Assembly: GCF_001421885.1 (NCBI RefSeq)
Contig: NZ_LMLH01000023.1
Span: forward strand, 54,407 to 118,406
Reading direction: 5' to 3'
Source: Pseudomonas sp. Leaf48
GTDB lineage: Bacteria > Pseudomonadota > Gammaproteobacteria > Pseudomonadales > Pseudomonadaceae
DNA length: 64,000 nucleotides
A program made the position numbers and the translations under genes. Under the pieces are notes generated by a model. That model saw only the letters and a list, made by a program, of their open reading frames with translations, was not told the origin of the DNA and searched no databases. Shown piece by piece: positions 1 through 8,885 of this stretch. Each line of letters starts with the position of its first letter. Within the stretch, counting starts at the first letter, position 1.

Positions 1-126
1 TTGAGTGCGCAGCACTCACAAAATCGTTGGCGGTGCAGAAATCCTGGGGCTGCTTTGCAGCCCAGCGGGGGCAAGCCCCCTCGCCACAGGTCCGGTGAAT
101 TGTGGTAGGGCTGAAAACACGCAGGC

Positions 127-160
127 AAAAAAAGCCCCGCGACCGAATGAGACGCGGGGC
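127..160 (-). terminator. Duplicate copy of the oprN terminator hairpin
   Basis: Stem GCCCCGCG at 134-141 pairs with CGCGGGGC at 153-160. The A-run at 127-133 becomes a U-run on the minus strand. It is the distal copy of the hairpin at 368-401, so the minus-strand efflux operon ends in two successive identical terminators. Confidence 0.7.
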
Positions 161-367
161 AAGGAAAATGGTTGGTTGCGGCCAACCTTGTGGCAAGGGG
201 GGCTTGCTGTGGCGAGGGGGCTTGCCCCCGATTGAGTGCGCAGCACTCACAAAATCGTTGGCGGTGCAGAAATCCTGGGGCTGCTTTGCAGCCCAGCGGG
301 GGCAAGCCCCTTCGCCACAGGTCCCGTGTGCACAAGGAAATGGTGGTAGACCTGAAAATACGCAGGC

Positions 368-401
368 AAAAAAAGCCCCGCGACCGAATGAGACGCGGGG
401 C
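368..401 (-). terminator. Rho-independent terminator of mexEF-oprN
   Basis: Stem GCCCCGCG at 375-382 pairs with CGCGGGGC at 394-401 around an 11-nt loop. Seven A's at 368-374 give the U-tract on the minus strand. It lies about 50 bp past the oprN stop codon, the expected place for the end of the efflux operon transcript. Confidence 0.85.
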
Positions 402-451
402 AAGGAAATTGGTTGGTTGCGGCCAACCAAAGGAGCGCTTTAAAAACGGTA

Positions 452-1873
452 TCACCTGCTGGCGACGGTCTCCGGCTGCCAGCCACCACCGAGGGCCTTG
501 TAAATCGCGACGATGCCGCGATACAGGTCGACTTCGGCCTGGGCCTGGGTGTCTTCGGCGGCCAGGCGTTCACGCTGCGCGTCGAGCAGCACGAGGAAGT
601 CCGCTGTGCCTTCGCGGTAGCGAATCTCCGCCAGATTCGCCGCCGAGCGGCTGGACTCACTCTGGCGAATCAGCGAAATCAGCCGCTGTTGGCGTTTGCC
701 GTAGTCGCTGAAGGCGTTCTCCGATTCTTCCAGGGCCAGCAGCACTTGCTGCTCGTAGGTTGCCAGGGCGCCTTCGGCATCGGCGTCGGCACCGCGCAAA
801 CGGGCCTTCACGCTGCCCAGGTCAAACGCCGCCCAGGTAATGCTCGGGCCCAGCGCCCAGGCGTTGGCCGCCGAGGAGCCGATCTGCGAACCGCGCCCGG
901 CAGTAAAGCCAAGGAAGCCGCTGAGGCTGACCCGCGGGAACAGATCGGCCTTGGCTACCCCGATGCGCGCCGTGGCCGAGGCCAGTTTGCGTTCGGCGCT
1001 GAGGATGTCCGGACGCCGTTGCAGCAGTTCGCCCGGGTCGCCGATCGGCAGGGCTTTGGCAATCGCTGGCAAGTCTTTCGGACTCAGGTCGACGCTGAGC
1101 TTGTCCGGGCGTTCGCCCAGCAGGGTGGCGATGCGGTTTTTCTGGCGCACCTGCTCGGCCTGCAATTGCGGCACGCTGGCTTCGACCGAGGCCAGACGCG
1201 CATCGGCGCGCTCGACATCGAGCTGATCGCCGACGCCTGCGTCACGCAGGTTGATGGTGATCTTGCGCGACTCCTGCTGGTTCTGCAGGTTGGCCAAGGC
1301 GATTTTTTCCCGCAGTTGTGCACCGCGCAGTTGACCGTAGGAGTCCACCAGTTCGGCAATCATGCTCACTTGCAGTTGGTACAGGTCCGCTTCGACAGCT
1401 TGCTGCTCGGCGTTGGCCGATTCCAGGTTGCGCTGGATCCGGCCAAACAGATCGATTTCCCAGGCCATGTCCAGGCCCAGGTCATAGCGCTCGATATTCA
1501 CCCGATCGGTGGTTTCCCCGGGAATCTGACCTTTGCCCAGGTCACTGCTCGCACGGCTGGTGATGGTCGGCATGGCGTCATTGCTGACGTCATCACGAAT
1601 CGCCCGCGCCGCTTTCCAGCGCGCGAAGGCCACGCGCAAGTCTCGGTTGCCGGCCAGCGATTGCGTCACCAGCTGGTTGAGGGTCGGGTCTTCGAACTGC
1701 TGCCACCAGATGCCTTCGAAACGCGAGCGGTCGAAGTTCTTCTGGCCGGCGGCGCCATCGGTGGCGGCCGTGATATGCGCCGCCTCGGTGGTCGGGGTCT
1801 TATAGTCCGGGCCGACGGTGCAGGCACTCAGGGCCAGCACCAGCAGGCTCGGCAGGAAGGCTTTCAACGTCAT
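452..1873 (-). CDS. oprN: RND efflux outer-membrane channel lipoprotein, OprN-like
   Basis: Outer-membrane factor of a tripartite RND drug efflux pump, forming the trimeric channel that lets substrates cross the outer membrane. It has 473 residues, normal for the NodT/OprM family. The N-terminus is a lipoprotein signal with lipobox LSAC (Cys18) followed by TVGPDYKTP, which is typical of the family. Two outer-membrane-efflux repeats fill the rest; long helical stretches rich in Ala, Gln, Arg and Glu match the periplasmic barrel. The start codon overlaps the mexF stop by 4 nt (ATGA), showing translational coupling. Placement as third gene after mexE and mexF, with mexT and mexS upstream, supports OprN rather than OprM or OprJ. 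Confidence 0.92.
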   Translation of the reverse strand: MTLKAFLPSLLVLALSACTVGPDYKTPTTEAAHITAATDGAAGQKNFDRSRFEGIWWQQFEDPTLNQLVTQSLAGNRDLRVAFARWKAARAIRDDVSNDAMPTITSRASSDLGKGQIPGETTDRVNIERYDLGLDMAWEIDLFGRIQRNLESANAEQQAVEADLYQLQVSMIAELVDSYGQLRGAQLREKIALANLQNQQESRKITINLRDAGVGDQLDVERADARLASVEASVPQLQAEQVRQKNRIATLLGERPDKLSVDLSPKDLPAIAKALPIGDPGELLQRRPDILSAERKLASATARIGVAKADLFPRVSLSGFLGFTAGRGSQIGSSAANAWALGPSITWAAFDLGSVKARLRGADADAEGALATYEQQVLLALEESENAFSDYGKRQQRLISLIRQSESSRSAANLAEIRYREGTADFLVLLDAQRERLAAEDTQAQAEVDLYRGIVAIYKALGGGWQPETVASR

Positions 1874-4800
1874 TGTTGCGACTCCAGCTTCAAAGTGGCC
1901 CTGGCTGCCTTGCGCGCTTGACCCCGCTCGACAAAGTTACGAATCAACACGTAGAACACCGGCGTCAGCAACAGGCCGAAGAAGGTCACCCCGAGCATCC
2001 CGGAGAACACCGCCACACCCATGGCGTGACGCATTTCGGCACCGGCACCGCTGGAGAACACCAGGGGCACCACACCCATGATGAAGGCGAAGGAGGTCAT
2101 CAGGATCGGCCGCAGACGCAGGCGGCACGCTTCCAGGACCGCCGCCAGCGGGTTCATGCCTTCCAGCTGTTTGTCCTTGGCAAACTCGACGATAAGGATC
2201 GCGTTCTTGCAGGCAAGCCCTACCAATACGATCAGGCCGATCTGGGTGAAGATGTTGTTGTCGCCACCGGAGGCAATCACCCCGGTAATCGCCGACAGCA
2301 ATGTCATCGGTACGATCAGGATCACCGCCAGCGGCAGGCTCCAGCTTTCGTACTGGGCCGCCAGCACCAGGAACGCCAGCAGCACACAGAGCGGGAACAC
2401 GAACAGCGCAGTGTTGCCGGACAGGATCTGCTGGTAGGTCAGGTCGGTCCATTCGTAGGTCATGCCGTTAGGTAGTTCTTCCTTGAGCAGTTTCTCGATG
2501 GCTTTCTCGGCCTGGCCGGAGCTGTAGCCCGGGGCGGCCGCACCGTTGATTTCGGCAGTGATGAAGCCGTTGTAGTGCATCACGCGGTCCGGGCCCGAGG
2601 TGTCGCTGACCTTGATGAAGGTCGCCAGCGGGATCATCTCGCCTTTGTTGTTGCGCACCTTGAGCTGGCCGATCTGGTCGGATTCAAGACGGAATTGCTG
2701 CTCGGCCTGCACGTTGACCTGATAGGTGCGCCCGAAGCGGTTGAAGTCGTTGGCATACAGCGAACCCAGGTAGATCTGCAGGGTGTCGAAGATGTCGCTG
2801 ACGGCCACGCCGTGGGTCTTGGCTTTTTCCCGGTCGATAGCGGCATCGACCTGGGGCACGTTCACGGTGTAGCTGGTGAACAGGCCAGCCAATTCCGGCA
2901 CGTTGTGGCTCTTGTTGATGATGTTCATGGTTTCCTTGTACAGCTCTTCGTAGCCCAGGTTGCCCCGGTCTTCTATCTGCAGGCGGAAACCACCGATGGT
3001 GCCCAGGCCTTGTACCGGCGGGGGCGGGAAGATCGCCATGTAGGCTTCCTGAATCTGCGCGTACTGGCCGTTCAACGCACCGGCAATCGCCCCGGCGGAC
3101 ATGCTCGGGTCTTTACGCTCGTCGAACGGTTTGAGCGTTACGAACACGATGCCGGCGTTCGGGCTGTTGGTGAAGCCGTTGATCGACAGGCCGGGGAAGG
3201 CCACCGCACTTTCCACGCCAGGCTGTTTCAGGGCCAGCTCGGACATGCGCTTGATCACGTCTTCGGTACGATCCAGGCTCGAGGCGTCCGGCAATTGCGC
3301 GAAGGCCACCAGGTATTGCTTGTCCTGACCAGGTACGAAACCGGTCGGGGTGCTGGAGAAGCCGAAGAAGGTCAGGACCATGAGGCCTGCGTACAGCAGC
3401 AGGGCGATGCCGCTTGAGCGGATCACACGGGCAACGGTGCCGACATAACCATGGCTGGCCTTTTCAAAGAAACGGTTGAACGGACGGAACAACCAGCCAC
3501 CGAAGAGCTTGTCCAGGACCCTGGAGAAACGATCCTTGGGCGCGTCATGGCCCTTGAGCAACACGGCGGCCAGCGCTGGCGACAGGGTCAGGGAGTTGAA
3601 GGCCGAGATCACCGTCGAGATGGCAATGGTCAGGGCAAATTGCTTGTAGAACTGACCTGTCAGGCCCGAGATGAAGGCCGCGGGTACGAATACCGCGCAG
3701 AGCACCAGCGCCGTGGCGATGATGGGGCCGGTCACCTCGCGCATGGCACGCTTGGTGGCTTCCACCGGGGTCAGCCCCAGCTCGATGTTGCGTTCGACGT
3801 TCTCCACCACCACGATGGCGTCGTCCACCACGATACCGATGGCCAACACCAGGCCGAACAGGGACAAGGCGTTAAGTGAGAAGCCGAACAGGTGCATCAC
3901 CGCGAACGTACCGATCAGCGAAACCGGCACCGCCACCAACGGGATGATCGAGGCGCGCCAGGTCTGCAGGAACAGGATCACCACCAGCACCACGAGGATC
4001 AGCGCTTCGAACAGGGTGTGAACCACCGCCTCGATGGAGCCGCGCACGAAGATCGTCGGGTCATAGACGATGCTGAAGTCCATGCCTTCGGGGAAGCTCT
4101 TCTTCAGTTCGGCCATTTTTGCCCGGACTTCATTGGAGATCTCGATCGCGTTGGAACCCGGGCGCTGGAAGATCGGGATCGCCACCGCCGGCTGGTTGTT
4201 CAGCAACGAACGCAGGGCGTACTGGCTGGAGCCCAGTTCAACCCGGGCAATGTCTTTGAGGCGAGTGATTTCACCGTTGTCGCCAGAACGAATGATGATG
4301 TTCTCGAACTCTTCCTCGGACACCAGGCGGCCCTGGGTGTTGACCGACAACTGGAAGGCCGTGGCATTCGGTGCAGGAGGCGCACCCAAGGCACCGGCCG
4401 CCACCTGACGGTTCTGTTCGCGAATCGCGGTGACCACATCGGTGGCGGTCAGATTGCGTGAAGCGGTCTTGTTCGGATCGAGCCACACCCGCAGCGAGTA
4501 GTCACCCATGCCGAATAGCTGTACATCACCGACACCGCCCAGGCGTGCCAGCTCATCCTTGATGTTGAGCAAGGCGTAGTTGGACAGGTACAGCATGTCG
4601 TAGCGTTTGTCCGGCGAGGTCAAGTGCACCACCATGGTCAGGTCGGGCGACGCCTTGTCCACGGTGATACCGATGCGTGTCACTTCCTCGGGAAGTTTCG
4701 GCTCGGTGCGGGTCACGCGGTTCTGCACCTGAACCTGGGCGTTGTCCAGGTCGGTGCCCAGGGCAAAGGTGATGGTCAGGGTGATCTTGCCGTCGGCGGT

Positions 4801-5052
4801 CGACTGCGAGGACATGTACAGCATGTTCTCGACGCCGGTGATGGCTTGCTCCAGTGGGGCGGCCACGGTTTCACCGATGACTTTCGGGTTGGCACCCGGG
4901 AAGTTGGCGCGCACCACCACGGTCGGCGGTACCACTTCGGGGTATTCGCTGATCGGCAACTGGAACAGCGAGATGGCACCGGCGATCAGGATCAGCAGCG
5001 ACAGTACCGCTGCGAAGATCGGCCGAGAAATGAAGAATTGGGAAAAATTCAT
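1870..5052 (-). CDS. mexF: RND multidrug efflux inner-membrane transporter MexF
   Basis: Proton-driven inner-membrane pump of the MexEF-OprN system. In P. aeruginosa this system exports chloramphenicol, quinolones, trimethoprim and quorum-sensing precursors. It is 1060 aa, full length for the HAE1 RND family (about 1040-1060). The N-terminus MNFSQFFISRPIFAAVLSLL is characteristic. The transmembrane-4 proton relay appears as the acidic pair in GIVVDDAIVVVENVER, about residues 400-416. Two large periplasmic loops and twelve predicted membrane helices follow the usual duplicated layout. It starts 12 bp after mexE and overlaps oprN by 4 nt, so all three genes form one operon. Confidence 0.95.
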   Translation of the reverse strand: MNFSQFFISRPIFAAVLSLLILIAGAISLFQLPISEYPEVVPPTVVVRANFPGANPKVIGETVAAPLEQAITGVENMLYMSSQSTADGKITLTITFALGTDLDNAQVQVQNRVTRTEPKLPEEVTRIGITVDKASPDLTMVVHLTSPDKRYDMLYLSNYALLNIKDELARLGGVGDVQLFGMGDYSLRVWLDPNKTASRNLTATDVVTAIREQNRQVAAGALGAPPAPNATAFQLSVNTQGRLVSEEEFENIIIRSGDNGEITRLKDIARVELGSSQYALRSLLNNQPAVAIPIFQRPGSNAIEISNEVRAKMAELKKSFPEGMDFSIVYDPTIFVRGSIEAVVHTLFEALILVVLVVILFLQTWRASIIPLVAVPVSLIGTFAVMHLFGFSLNALSLFGLVLAIGIVVDDAIVVVENVERNIELGLTPVEATKRAMREVTGPIIATALVLCAVFVPAAFISGLTGQFYKQFALTIAISTVISAFNSLTLSPALAAVLLKGHDAPKDRFSRVLDKLFGGWLFRPFNRFFEKASHGYVGTVARVIRSSGIALLLYAGLMVLTFFGFSSTPTGFVPGQDKQYLVAFAQLPDASSLDRTEDVIKRMSELALKQPGVESAVAFPGLSINGFTNSPNAGIVFVTLKPFDERKDPSMSAGAIAGALNGQYAQIQEAYMAIFPPPPVQGLGTIGGFRLQIEDRGNLGYEELYKETMNIINKSHNVPELAGLFTSYTVNVPQVDAAIDREKAKTHGVAVSDIFDTLQIYLGSLYANDFNRFGRTYQVNVQAEQQFRLESDQIGQLKVRNNKGEMIPLATFIKVSDTSGPDRVMHYNGFITAEINGAAAPGYSSGQAEKAIEKLLKEELPNGMTYEWTDLTYQQILSGNTALFVFPLCVLLAFLVLAAQYESWSLPLAVILIVPMTLLSAITGVIASGGDNNIFTQIGLIVLVGLACKNAILIVEFAKDKQLEGMNPLAAVLEACRLRLRPILMTSFAFIMGVVPLVFSSGAGAEMRHAMGVAVFSGMLGVTFFGLLLTPVFYVLIRNFVERGQARKAARATLKLESQQ

Positions 5053-5064
5053 CGTCGAGTTCCC

Positions 5065-6318
5065 TTAACCGCGTGGGGTCGTGGCGGCCAGTTTCACAGC
5101 CGTACCCGGTGCAACCCTGGCAGGCGCGACTTGGGGCAGGTTGCTGGCTTCCAGCGCTTGTCGTTGTTGTGCGAGGGCCGCGAGGGTCTGTTCGCTGGCC
5201 ATCGGAATCACTTCAGGGCTGACCGGTGAACCCGGACGCACCCGCTGCAAGCCCTTGACGATGACCGTGTCGTCCTTGTTCAGGCCGCTGCGCACGATGC
5301 GCAAGCCTTCGATTTTCGGACCCAGTTCCACCGCGCGGTAGGCGGTCTTGTTGTCGGCATCCATCACCAGCACGAACTTCTTGCCAAGATCGGTACCGAC
5401 CGCTTCGTCGTTGATCAGCACCGCGGAGTAGGTGCCGCTGCCGACCAGCTTCAGGCGCGCATACAGGCCGGGGGTGTAGCTGCCGTCGCTGTTGTCGAAT
5501 ACGGCGCGACCGCGGATGGTGCCGGTTTTCGGGTTGACCTGATTGTCGATGAAGTTCATCTGGCCCAGGTGCGGATTGCCGTCCTCATTGGACAGGCCCA
5601 TGTACACCGGGGTGGTGGCGCCGCGTTTGCCCTGGCGGGCGAGCTGGGTGTACTTGAGGAACACGCGCTCGTCGGCATCGAAGTAGGCGTAGACCTTGTC
5701 GGTGGAGACCACGCTGGTCAGCGGGGTGGTGTCGGCGGTCACCAGGTTGCCGGCGGTGATTTCAGCGCGGCTGACACGACCGCTGATAGGCGCAGTGACG
5801 CGGGTAAAGCTCAGGTTCAATTTCGCCAGGTCCAGCTGCGCTTGCAGAGCGCCGACGGCGGCACGGGCTTCCTGTGCGGCGCTGGTGCGCGAGTCGGCGA
5901 GTTCAGCGGAGATGGCGTTGCTGGTGCGCAGGCGTTCGCCACGCTGGGCTTCGTTTTCGCTGCGGGTGGCATTGGCACGGGACTGCGCGACCAGGGCTTC
6001 GAGGCGGCGGACCTCGGCCTGGAACGGACGCGGGTCGATCTGGAACAGCAAGTCGCCTTTCTTGACCAGGGCGCCTTCGGTGAACCCCACTTCATCGATC
6101 TGCCCGGAGACCCGTGGACGAATCTCGACGGTTTCCGGAGCTTCAAGGCGTCCGGTGAACTCGTCCCACTCGTTGACCGGTTGCTCCAGCACCCTGGCTA
6201 CGCTGACCTTGGCTGCAGGCGATGTAGCGGCGGACTCCGGAGCCTTGCCGCAGGCGCTCAGCACCGCTATGGCTAACAGAGCCAACGGGATGCGCAAATG
6301 TTTGAGTGACTGTTCCAT
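5065..6318 (-). CDS. mexE: RND efflux periplasmic adaptor MexE
   Basis: Membrane-fusion adaptor linking MexF to OprN in the periplasm. The predicted product is 417 aa from the ATG at 6318. An in-frame TTG 15 bp upstream would add five residues, but the ATG has GGCGGA about 6 bp in front of it. A lipoprotein signal ends at LLAIAVLSAC (Cys23). The barrel-sandwich hybrid parts are visible: RPRVSGQIDEVGFTEGALVKKG early on, an alpha-helical hairpin, then the returning strand with ITAPISGRVSRAEITAGNLV-type sequence. It is the first gene of the operon; a candidate MexT box lies about 75 bp upstream. The REP-rich 312-bp gap to mexT suggests separate transcription from mexT. Confidence 0.93.
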   Translation of the reverse strand: MEQSLKHLRIPLALLAIAVLSACGKAPESAATSPAAKVSVARVLEQPVNEWDEFTGRLEAPETVEIRPRVSGQIDEVGFTEGALVKKGDLLFQIDPRPFQAEVRRLEALVAQSRANATRSENEAQRGERLRTSNAISAELADSRTSAAQEARAAVGALQAQLDLAKLNLSFTRVTAPISGRVSRAEITAGNLVTADTTPLTSVVSTDKVYAYFDADERVFLKYTQLARQGKRGATTPVYMGLSNEDGNPHLGQMNFIDNQVNPKTGTIRGRAVFDNSDGSYTPGLYARLKLVGSGTYSAVLINDEAVGTDLGKKFVLVMDADNKTAYRAVELGPKIEGLRIVRSGLNKDDTVIVKGLQRVRPGSPVSPEVIPMASEQTLAALAQQRQALEASNLPQVAPARVAPGTAVKLAATTPRG

Positions 6319-6392
6319 GGATGAATCCGCCAATGTGTTGAGATTGGCGAATGATGCGCGGCGGGGTTGTATCGGACGAATCGAATGGGGCG

Positions 6393-6416
6393 AAGGTAAC
6401 TATCATTCGGAATGAT
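6393..6416 (-). promoter_or_regulatory. Candidate MexT box upstream of mexE
   Basis: On the minus strand this reads ATCA-N5-AATGAT-N4-ACCTT, close in content and identical in spacing to the MexT motif published for P. aeruginosa as I recall it (ATCA-N5-GTCGAT-N4-ACYAT). It overlaps a perfect 17-bp palindrome, TATCATTCGGAATGATA, at 6401-6417. It lies 75 bp upstream of the mexE start. The match to consensus is partial in the middle block, so this is a prediction from motif and position. Confidence 0.55.
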
Positions 6417-6541
6417 ATGAGAGGGCTGCTCAGCTCTCTAGGCTGCGCCTTGTGTCAGCAGGAAATCAATCTGTTTGATGGCAGTTGTGGGTTTGCATAT
6501 ATGCAACGTTTCGGCTCTGGAGCGAATTGCTTTCTTCGAAA

Positions 6542-6593
6542 GCAAGCCCGCTCCCACAGGGGGCACACAAATCAAATGTGGGAGCGGGCTTGC
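6542..6593. repeat. REPIN-like inverted pair between mexE and mexT
   Basis: GCAAGCCCGCTCCCACA at 6542-6558 is the exact reverse complement of TGTGGGAGCGGGCTTGC at 6577-6593, a perfect 17-bp inverted repeat with an 18-bp loop. The arm is a common fluorescens-group REP sequence also seen at 32428-32517. It lies just past the mexT stop and may attenuate mexT transcription before mexE. Confidence 0.85.
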
Positions 6594-6630
6594 CCGCGAA
6601 GACGCCATCGGCCTCAACAAAATATCTGGA

Positions 6631-7548
6631 TCAGGCCAGACTGTCCGGATCCCCAAAAAACATCTGAATCCGCGATCTCAACCAACGCTCCCCCGGATCG
6701 TTATCCTGAGAGCCACGCCAGGCCATGTGCAATTCAAAACTGCGCACTGGCAACGGCGGATCTTCCGCCCGCACACCGCCTGCGGCCGTCAGCGCATCTG
6801 CGGTGTAATCAGGCACGGTAGCGACAATGTCAGTACCGGCAAGCAGGGTGCTCAACCCATTGAACTGCGGCACCGCCAACACCACATGCCGCTTGCGCCC
6901 CAGCTTTTCCAGCTCTTCATCGATAAAGCCGCTGAGGTCGCCGGCGAAGGAAACCAGCGCATGAGGTCGTGCGCAGTAATCATCCAGGCTCAACGGCCCC
7001 GGCACGGTGTCAGCGCGCAACAGCTTGGGCTGGCTGCGGCGCAGCACTTTGCGCTTGGCGTTTGCCGGCAGGTCGGTGGTGTAGCTGACGCCGATGGAAA
7101 TCTCCCCGGAGGCGAGCAATCCCGGCATCAGGATGTAGTTGACCCGCCGTACCACCAGGACAATCCCCGGTGATTCGGCGCGCAGGCGTTTGAGCAGCAT
7201 GGGCAACAAGGCGAATTCGACGTCGTCCGACAGGCCGATGCGGAACACCGCGGTGCTGGTGGCCGGATCGAATTCGGCGGCGCGGCTCACCGCCGTGGAA
7301 ATCGAGTCCAGTGCCGGAGAGAGCAGGGCGAAGATCTCGATCGCCCGGGCAGACGGCTCCATGCTGCGACCGGTGCGCACGAACAACGGATCGTCGAACA
7401 GACCGCGCAAGCGCGAAAGCGCCGCACTGATCGCTGGCTGGCCGAGGAACAGTTTTTCCGCAGCGCGGGTCACGCTGCGTTCGTGCATCAAGGTTTCGAA
7501 TACGATCAACAGGTTCAGGTCGACACGACGCAGGTCATTACGATTCAT
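6631..7548 (-). CDS. mexT: LysR-type activator MexT of the mexEF-oprN efflux operon
   Basis: Transcriptional activator of mexEF-oprN and of a redox-stress regulon. The product is 305 aa from the ATG at 7548, chosen because CCAGGACTCCAG places an SD-like AGGA in front and because MNRNDLRRVDLNLLIVFETL is the known MexT start. The helix-turn-helix is clear (SVTRAAEKLFLGQPAISAALSRLR, about residues 24-47), followed by the LysR effector domain ending FFGDPDSLA. By memory the sequence is very close to P. aeruginosa MexT along its length. No frameshift or duplication is seen, so the gene looks functional. It is divergent from mexS across a 268-bp control region. Confidence 0.95.
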   Translation of the reverse strand: MNRNDLRRVDLNLLIVFETLMHERSVTRAAEKLFLGQPAISAALSRLRGLFDDPLFVRTGRSMEPSARAIEIFALLSPALDSISTAVSRAAEFDPATSTAVFRIGLSDDVEFALLPMLLKRLRAESPGIVLVVRRVNYILMPGLLASGEISIGVSYTTDLPANAKRKVLRRSQPKLLRADTVPGPLSLDDYCARPHALVSFAGDLSGFIDEELEKLGRKRHVVLAVPQFNGLSTLLAGTDIVATVPDYTADALTAAGGVRAEDPPLPVRSFELHMAWRGSQDNDPGERWLRSRIQMFFGDPDSLA

Positions 7549-7715
7549 CTGGAGTCCTGGCAGAGTCAGCAAACTTGACGTGAGCGGCCATATGAGAACA
7601 ATGGCCAGCAGGAATATTACGGGCAAAGGCTGGTACTCTGCACGGGTAATTCAGATTTCCTGCACAGGCCGTGCAGGTCGGCTGCGGTTCAGGGTGATGT
7701 CGCTGCGGTTGCGGA

Positions 7716-7739
7716 ATCAATGACAGGCATGTCGACTAT
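7716..7739 (+). promoter_or_regulatory. Candidate MexT box in the mexT-mexS divergent region
   Basis: Reads ATCA-N5-AGGCAT-N4-ACTAT, matching both outer blocks (ATCA and ACYAT) of the published MexT motif with exact spacing. It overlaps an inverted repeat ACTATC-N10-GATAGT at 7735-7756, a typical LysR T-N11-A arrangement. It lies about 78 bp upstream of the mexS start, consistent with MexT control of mexS. Confidence 0.55.
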
Positions 7740-7816
7740 CAATAGCCACAGATAGTGTTGGGGTAAAAGCCCGGCTAGAGTTCATGGCATTAGAGGTTCA
7801 ATTGGCGAGGTTTGCG

Positions 7817-8839
7817 ATGTCCCGCACGATCCGTTTTCACAAGTTTGGTCCAGCCGAGGTGCTCAAATGCGAAGAGCATGCGGCCGCTCAGCCTGCACCG
7901 GGTGAAGTGCAGGTGCGCGTCGAAGCCATTGGCATCAGTTGGTACGACACCCTCTGGCGGCAGAATCTGGCCCCGTCCCACGCACGCCTGCCTTCCGGCC
8001 TTGGCCAGGAAATGGCCGGTATCGTGACCGCGGTCGGTGACGGCGTCGATGACCTGGCAGTGGGTGACAAGGTCGCCAGCTTCCCGGCCGAAAGCCCCAA
8101 TGATTATCCTGTCTATGGCGAGCAGATTGTCTTGCCGCGTTCGGCACTGACCCGCTACCCGGACATCCTGAGCCCGATCGAAGCGAGCGTGCATTACACG
8201 CCGCTGTTGATCGCCTATTTCGCTTATACCGATCTGGCGCGGGTCAAACCCGGGCAATTTGCCCTGGTCACTGATGCCAGTCACTGCGCCGGACCTTCTT
8301 TTGTACAGCTGGGCAAGGCAATGGGTATTCGCGTGATTGCCGCCACCAAAAGCGCGGACGAGCGGGAAAACCTGCTGGCGCTGGGTGCCGAGAAAGTCAT
8401 CGTTACCGAGGAAGAAGATCTGCTGATGCGGGTCAACAAAATCACCGACAACCGTGGTGTGGACGTGGTGTTCGATGGCCTGGGCGGCCCGCAGATGTCC
8501 TTGCTCGGTGATGTGCTGGCACCACGCGGCAGCCTGGTGCTGTACGGCTTGCAAGGTGGCAACCAGACGCCATTCCCGGCCTGTGCAGCGTTCCAGAAGA
8601 ACATTCAGTTCTTCGTGCACTGCATCGGCAACTTCACCGGCAAACCTGAACTGGGCATCGTCCAGGATCAGGCGGCACTGCAGCGTGCGTTGCGCGACAT
8701 CAACCAGATGACCGCCGATCGCGTTCTGCTGCCGCTCAAGACTCGGGTCTTCCCCTTTGCCCAGTTTGTCGAAGCTCACCGCTACATGGACGAATGCCCA
8801 TGCCGCGAACGGGTCGCCCTTGAGGTCGAACCGGCGTAA
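7817..8839 (+). CDS. mexS: MexS-type medium-chain oxidoreductase
   Basis: Putative quinone/NADPH oxidoreductase of the zinc-type alcohol dehydrogenase superfamily. In P. aeruginosa, loss of MexS activates MexT and so turns on MexEF-OprN. The product is 340 aa from the ATG at 7817, preceded by GAGG with 6-bp spacing; an upstream in-frame ATG at 7784 lacks a comparable site. The N-terminus MSRTIRFHKFGPAEVLKCEE and GroES-like domain are clear. The nucleotide-binding region reads LVTDASHCAGPSFVQLGKAMG instead of a plain GxGxxG, which I recall as a MexS feature. Catalytic zinc cysteines of classical alcohol dehydrogenases are not evident. Divergence from mexT matches the P. aeruginosa locus. Confidence 0.9.
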   Translation: MSRTIRFHKFGPAEVLKCEEHAAAQPAPGEVQVRVEAIGISWYDTLWRQNLAPSHARLPSGLGQEMAGIVTAVGDGVDDLAVGDKVASFPAESPNDYPVYGEQIVLPRSALTRYPDILSPIEASVHYTPLLIAYFAYTDLARVKPGQFALVTDASHCAGPSFVQLGKAMGIRVIAATKSADERENLLALGAEKVIVTEEEDLLMRVNKITDNRGVDVVFDGLGGPQMSLLGDVLAPRGSLVLYGLQGGNQTPFPACAAFQKNIQFFVHCIGNFTGKPELGIVQDQAALQRALRDINQMTADRVLLPLKTRVFPFAQFVEAHRYMDECPCRERVALEVEPA

Positions 8840-8863
8840 TCCCGCACGGATGCCGTCATCTGC

Positions 8864-8885
8864 AGGAGCGAGCATGCTCGCTCCT
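8864..8885. repeat. 22-bp perfect palindrome (single REP) after mexS
   Basis: AGGAGCGAGCATGCTCGCTCCT is a perfect palindrome 24 bp past the mexS stop. It is related to the TAGGAGCGAGCCTGCTCGC heads of the array at 43065. No U-tract follows, so it is a REP stem-loop rather than a standard terminator. Confidence 0.8.

Larger units (their letters stand above)
1..440. repeat. Tandemly duplicated terminator/REP block
   Basis: Bases 1-190 recur at 232-430 with only small differences, a direct repeat with a period of about 231-241 bp. Each copy starts with TTGAGTGCGCAGCACTCAC, carries a REP-like arm (GGGGGCAAGCCCCCTCGCCAC near 66-86; a variant with one base changed near 299-319), and ends in a GC-rich hairpin with an A-run, followed by a GGTTGG/CCAACC stem. 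A forward REP sits between the copies at about 207-230. No credible gene is present. The small open frames here simply follow the repeat. Confidence 0.85.

Noticed and set aside
413..1921. Plus-strand 502-codon frame opposite oprN
   Set aside because: Antisense shadow of oprN with no recognisable protein sequence.
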